DNA of 32,381 nucleotides, from NCBI GenBank assembly GCA_017304845.1, contig JAFKLL010000044.1:1-32381 (forward strand), in the 5' to 3' direction. The position numbers were made by a program, and so were the translations under genes. Source of the DNA: Solirubrobacterales bacterium (GTDB lineage Bacteria; Actinomycetota; Thermoleophilia; Solirubrobacterales; 70-9). The notes under the pieces were generated by a model. That model did no database searches. It was not told where the DNA came from and saw only the letters and a program-made list of their open reading frames with translations. Positions 30,640 through 32,381 of the stretch are shown piece by piece. How positions within the stretch are numbered: position 1 is the first letter of the stretch; every line of letters starts with the position of its first letter.

Positions 30640-31773
30640 TCAGTGCCGTCGACGGTGTTTCTTGCGGCTCGCCGTGGCCACCCCTGCCTGGCGATCTAGA
30701 ACCTTGAGGGTGCGCAGGAGAAGGAGATTGCGACGGTTGTTGCCATAGCGCAAGGCATCCCTCCGGAAGTCGACCGATCGGTTGAGGGCATTGGGGCCCT
30801 GCCAACCACCGATGGTGTCGAGGTGTGTGCCGCCCTCGCTCTCGAGCCCGTAGTTGACCATGTTGCCGGCCGTGAACGCAGCCCAGATGTCGACGAGCGG
30901 GACGCGCTTGGTGCTGGCCACCTGAGTGATCGCGCGGTTGATCTCAACAATGTAGTCCCAATGATGGGTCTCGGCGGTGGAATCAACGCGTGGAGGGAGC
31001 GTCATAAGGACGGGGATCGATCCAAAGTCACGCACCTGGTCGACGAGCATCGAGAAGCGATCCACCGCCGCCTGGCCGGTGGCCTGCCAATACGCCTCGT
31101 CGTTGGTGCCAACCGAGATGATCGCGTACCGTGGCCGGAGCTTCTTGAGCTCGCAGAGAGTCATGCTCTCGTTGACGTCGCAGGCGGGATTGGGAGTCAG
31201 ATTGTATGCGCCGCGGACGTCGATCGCCGTGATTGGCCGAGCCAGGTCCTTGGTCTGGATGCCAGATCGGGTTGCGCTCGAGTAGCGAGTAAACGAGTTG
31301 CCCGGTGTACAGTCGCCGGGCGCCGGCACGCCCCAAGGCACCGGCCACCCCTGCGGCAGTGTGGCCGCCGTGTAACGATCGACGACCGCGCGGAGGCCCT
31401 TGAACCCCGAGTACATCGGACGCCGACAGCCAAGACCGTAGAAGGCGTAGAACGAAGCGGTGTTCGAATCGCCAATCTTGGCGAAAACGCGCGGCCGCAT
31501 CCCCAGCTCGTCGGCCCGGGTCAGGTCCGTCCGGAACTGCGCCGCCAGCGGAGCCGAGAACGTTGGCAAGACCGAAGCCGTGGCCGTCGACGCTTCAACG
31601 GCAGGGCCTGCAGCCGACATGACCATGGTCATGACCAAGGCGAGTAGGGCGATGCATAGTCGTGGATCCTTCGGGTGCGAGCCCGGGCCCGCGGCGACTA
31701 GGCGCGTGCCCGACGCGGAGGACGGGTGCTGGTGCTGGAAGGTTGATGTGTGCTGTTGGGACATGTGCTTCAT
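30640..31773 (-). CDS. Secreted SGNH/GDSL-type hydrolase (377 aa)
   Basis: The start at 31773 has AAAGGAG 6 bases upstream on the minus strand, so it is preferred to an earlier in-frame ATG at 31806. A signal peptide with hydrophobic core LCIALLALVMTMVM lies near residue 50. The core carries GDSN (S103, block I), SVGTND (block III, Gly and Asn) and GGTHLD with the catalytic His (block V), matching the SGNH fold of esterases, lipases and deacetylases. The product ends with Lys/Arg/His (RKKHRRRH), which could bind an anionic wall polymer. The likely role is removal of acyl groups from cell-surface or exopolysaccharide substrates. It is the convergent neighbour of the fibre operon. Confidence 0.8.
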   Translation of the reverse strand: MKHMSQQHTSTFQHQHPSSASGTRLVAAGPGSHPKDPRLCIALLALVMTMVMSAAGPAVEASTATASVLPTFSAPLAAQFRTDLTRADELGMRPRVFAKIGDSNTASFYAFYGLGCRRPMYSGFKGLRAVVDRYTAATLPQGWPVPWGVPAPGDCTPGNSFTRYSSATRSGIQTKDLARPITAIDVRGAYNLTPNPACDVNESMTLCELKKLRPRYAIISVGTNDEAYWQATGQAAVDRFSMLVDQVRDFGSIPVLMTLPPRVDSTAETHHWDYIVEINRAITQVASTKRVPLVDIWAAFTAGNMVNYGLESEGGTHLDTIGGWQGPNALNRSVDFRRDALRYGNNRRNLLLLRTLKVLDRQAGVATASRKKHRRRH

Positions 31774-31908
31774 GCGACTCCTTTCGGGGAGTTGCCATAT
31801 AAGCATGCTAGATAGACAGCGTTTCGCGCCGCCGGTCCTGGGCCGGGGCGACCACGCTTGCTGAGTCGGCGCGATGCTCGAATACCGTGGTGAATGTTGG
31901 CGGCGTGC

Positions 31909-32139
31909 CTAGAGTTTCGCTTCGGCGAGCAGTTCAGCCGCCGTGGTGTGGAGAGCGCGAGCGATCGCAATCAGCAGCGCCACGGTCACGCCCGACTCAC
32001 CGCGCTCCACGCGTCCGTAGTGGTTCATCGACATGCCGGCCGCGCGGGCCACGTCATCTTGGGAAAGCCCAGCCCAGTCTCGACGTTGAGCGAGCACCTG
32101 GCCCAGCGCGATGGAGTGGTTCGAACGAGAGGACGACAC
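31909..32139 (-). CDS. XRE-family transcriptional regulator (76 aa)
   Basis: Translation begins at GTG 32139. The 76-residue product is one Cro/CI-type helix-turn-helix: ALGQVLAQRR, then LSQDDVARAAGMSMNHYGRVERGESGV with its VERGE hallmark, and a helical end. It has no sensor domain, so it works as a stand-alone repressor or activator. An 18-bp palindrome lies 33-50 bases upstream, over the likely promoter, and is a natural autoregulatory operator. It is transcribed toward the SGNH gene, with about 135 bases of promoter-containing sequence between. Confidence 0.85.
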   Translation of the reverse strand: MSSSRSNHSIALGQVLAQRRDWAGLSQDDVARAAGMSMNHYGRVERGESGVTVALLIAIARALHTTAAELLAEAKL

Positions 32140-32171
32140 CGTGTCAGCTTCGGCGTCGACGAGCGAATCGC

Positions 32172-32189
32172 TACCACATATATGTGGTA
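32172..32189. promoter_or_regulatory. Perfect 18-bp palindrome TACCACATATATGTGGTA
   Basis: It lies between the XRE gene and an orphan rightward unit. TATAT in its centre can be part of a -10 in both directions. It is the best candidate for an XRE-dimer operator in the window. Confidence 0.6.
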
Positions 32190-32300
32190 TGTTCGTCGGG
32201 GAGTCTCGATTGCTCGGGACTCCTTAGGAGGTAGAGGTCACGCAGCGGTGAGCAGCGCGCAGTAAGCAGGGCGCCAAGCAAGTCCTCTTGATTCTCTCCA
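32190..32300 (+). ncRNA. Possible short non-coding unit divergent from the XRE gene
   Basis: This stretch has no convincing gene. A 27-codon frame opens at ATG 32182 inside the palindrome and stops at 32265, and a 12-codon frame opens at 32189. GGAGTC/GACTCC (32200-32205, 32218-32223) forms a hairpin, and TTAGGAGGTAGAGG carries a strong Shine-Dalgarno with no matching start. It runs directly into the terminator at 32301. Confidence 0.3.
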
Positions 32301-32344
32301 GCGCCCGGGTGCCAGGTCCTCCCAGTGTGACGGCACCCGGGCGC
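32301..32344 (+). terminator. Strong intrinsic-type terminator at the right end
   Basis: GCGCCCGGGTGCC (32301-32313) and GGCACCCGGGCGC (32332-32344) make a perfect 13-bp stem with an 18-base loop, followed by CTCTCTTTCC. The T tract is on the plus strand. Confidence 0.7.
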
Positions 32345-32381
32345 CTCTCTTTCCCGGCCGGCTGGTCTTGAGCGACAGCCA

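Overview
The window is about 32.4 kb of high-GC, densely coding DNA of actinobacterial character. It has many GTG and TTG starts, 1-4 base gene overlaps of the ATGA/GTGA type, an apparently leaderless gene, an SSB with an acidic DDDIPF tip, and a secreted-fibre locus with SipW-type signals. The species cannot be fixed from the sequence; a Thermoleophilia-type or related actinobacterium is only a guess. No tRNA, rRNA, CRISPR array, transposase or phage structural gene was seen.

Positions 1-12.5 kb and 12.8-23.6 kb look like the replication, maintenance and regulation part of an accessory element (plasmid, integrative element or phage-like). The left part holds the end of ssb, a zinc-cluster/HTH protein, small unknown genes, a long ParB-domain protein without a visible ParA, a chain of overlapping small zinc-binding and winged-helix genes (4.6-7.1 kb), and a 1170-residue N6-adenine methyltransferase fused to an SF2 helicase (8.1-11.6 kb). 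A zinc-ribbon gene follows, then strong terminators, a possible structured RNA and a small gene with no standard start codon. A leftward two-gene unit encodes a four-helix membrane protein translationally coupled to a short tyrosine recombinase. Divergent from it is a small basic protein whose promoter, palindrome and start codon nearly coincide.

Positions 16.7-23.6 kb form one tightly overlapped rightward operon: unknown gene, SF2 helicase, multi-zinc-cluster protein, a second SF2 helicase with an apparent -1 frameshift at a C run, a SigH-like sigma factor, a DUF5662 protein and small unknown genes.

Positions 23.9-30.5 kb form a surface-structure operon: a TasA/camelysin-like secreted protein, a signal-anchored protein, an S/H-dyad (SipW/ER-type) signal peptidase, a second SipW-type cargo protein, a secreted NHL-repeat protein with 18 recognisable repeats (fits three six-bladed propellers) and another small secreted protein. 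A perfect 32-bp palindrome separates it from a convergent secreted SGNH hydrolase. The right end holds an XRE-type regulator facing an 18-bp palindrome and an orphan short unit that ends in a strong terminator.

The most notable non-coding signal is a bipartite element (C plus seven G, T, GGGGA; 13 variable bases; TTCGACATACCYCRTAYGG) present twice with identical spacing. One copy lies just before the helicase/sigma operon, the other just before the fibre operon, which suggests shared control, possibly by the element's own sigma factor. A second recurring theme is a short stem-loop 20-30 bases before the start codon of genes that are not translationally coupled, with base-pair changes that preserve pairing.
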